A stretch of 64,000 nucleotides of DNA from Actinomycetota bacterium. GTDB taxonomy: Bacteria; Actinomycetota; Thermoleophilia; Solirubrobacterales; 70-9. Below the pieces are notes generated by a model, which saw only the letters and a program-made list of their open reading frames with translations, made no database searches and was not told the origin of the DNA. The stretch is from NCBI GenBank assembly GCA_018268415.1, contig JAFDWO010000146.1:30454-94453 (forward strand). The letters are read 5' to 3'. Shown here piece after piece: positions 63,624 to 64,000 of this stretch; within the stretch, counting starts at the first letter, position 1; every line of letters starts with the position of its first letter. Position numbers and translations under genes: made by a program.

Positions 63624-63651
63624 GGCGGCGGGATCGTGCGCGCCCGCCGCC
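63624..63651 (+). terminator. GC-rich hairpin downstream of hpf
   Basis: Nine-base arms GGCGGCGGG (63624-63632) and CCCGCCGCC (63643-63651) with a ten-base loop, 18 bases after the hpf stop. No T-run follows. Confidence 0.55.
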
Positions 63652-64000
63652 CCCCGGGCAGGAGGCGGAAGTCACGGAGAGGACCGGGTGGCCGGGACGA
63701 AGGCGAGGGGCCGGCCGTCCGAGATGCGCCCCGACCCCGGTCCCCCCGCCCGTCCGAGATGGTCCCGGGCGCCTCATGGCGCTCCTGGCAGGCTGTGAGC
63801 GCCATGAGGCGCCCGGAACGGGAGGGGGTCGTGGGGAAGACGACACAGGGACGGGAGGGGGTCGTGAAAAGGGGGGACAGGGATGGCACGAGGTCGGGCT
63901 TACGTGACGGGTCCGTGCGGGAGGGGCCACACCTGGCCCCGATCGGTCACGAAGACGCCGGGAACGTCACCCTTTCCGCAACCTTCGGTCCCTTTCCGGG
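63652..64000. repeat. Composite intergenic element (family B), copy 3, inverted and cut by the window end
   Basis: The remaining gene-free stretch after hpf matches copies 1 and 2 in reverse orientation: two CGTCCGAGAT words (63732 and 63751 region), the 23-bp-arm hairpin (63762-63819), reversed TTTTCACGACC-type units, and the reversed shared block up to the window edge. The 52-bp palindrome would lie just beyond 64000 if the order holds. As in the other copies, the hairpin end faces a gene 3' end. Confidence 0.8.
63762..63819. repeat. 23-bp-arm hairpin with shared 12-nt loop, copy 3 (inverted)
   Basis: Arms 63762-63784 and 63797-63819 pair with a single mismatch around CTGGCAGGCTGT. The stem is the same as at 25887 and 35186; the loop is reverse-complemented, as expected for inversion of the whole element. 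Confidence 0.88.

Overview
The window is about 64 kb of very GC-rich, tightly packed chromosome. It has no rRNA or tRNA genes, no insertion sequences and no prophage, and almost all genes are ordinary chromosomal ones. An FtsE/FtsX pair, an Rpf-type muralidase, TadE-like proteins, a lipoprotein PstS, 11-bp-periodic Pho boxes close to the Streptomyces type, and several families typical of high-GC Gram-positives point to an actinobacterium. My best guess is the class Thermoleophilia (Solirubrobacterales or Gaiellales relatives). That placement is inference.

Layout. 1-472: intergenic repeats. 473-7715 (minus): an ArsR-family regulator followed by a hydrogenase-4-like membrane complex (hyfB-C-E-F-G-I). 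All its genes overlap, so they are translationally coupled. 7760-15409: rapZ-uvrC, enoyl-CoA hydratase and MaoC hydratase, a cupin, a cNMP-domain/thioredoxin-reductase-like fusion, and a TadG-VanY-lytic transglycosylase fusion. 15560-17489: a secreted repeat protein and a small TadE cluster.

17606-34236 is a phosphate island. It holds a small membrane protein, pit with its DUF47 partner, ppk1, a PHP-phosphoesterase/glycosyltransferase fusion, ppx, phoU, pstBACS, a receiver-less winged-helix protein, a PhoP-like response regulator and uppP. I see four direct-repeat Pho boxes with exact 11-bp spacing, upstream of the fusion gene, pstS, the winged-helix gene and the response regulator. No sensor kinase is present. 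The fusion gene heads the apparent ppk-DUF47-pit operon, so a lipid- or wall-remodelling enzyme appears wired into phosphate starvation.

34277-45271: HD phosphohydrolase, Rpf, purU, an ABC-F protein, DUF1697, mug, an AraC/cupin/DUF1772 cassette, tmRNA (ssrA) and a disulfide reductase. 45275-53118 (minus): a membrane-anchored coiled-coil protein with a ComEA-like end, smpB-rnr-ctp-ftsX-ftsE, and a USP-like protein. 53248-57932: nadA, a MutM-like glycosylase, an apparently frameshifted membrane protein, nadC and an ECF sigma/ogt pair. 57985-63606: an acidic secreted protein, prfB with a programmed frameshift, a SnoaL-like protein, secA and hpf. ssrA, smpB and rnr lie within 6 kb of each other, so trans-translation genes are loosely clustered.

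The most unusual content is noncoding. Three recurrent intergenic repeat families occur. Two are built from long hairpins, including a 52-bp perfect palindrome present twice, and hairpins with unrelated stems but the same 12-nt loop. The third is short, with a small hairpin. The large composite element occurs three times (24.8-26.1 kb, 34.5-35.3 kb, and inverted at 63.65-64.0 kb). Each copy abuts the 3' end of a gene. A degenerate relative of one hairpin sits inside a coding gene (52932-52976).
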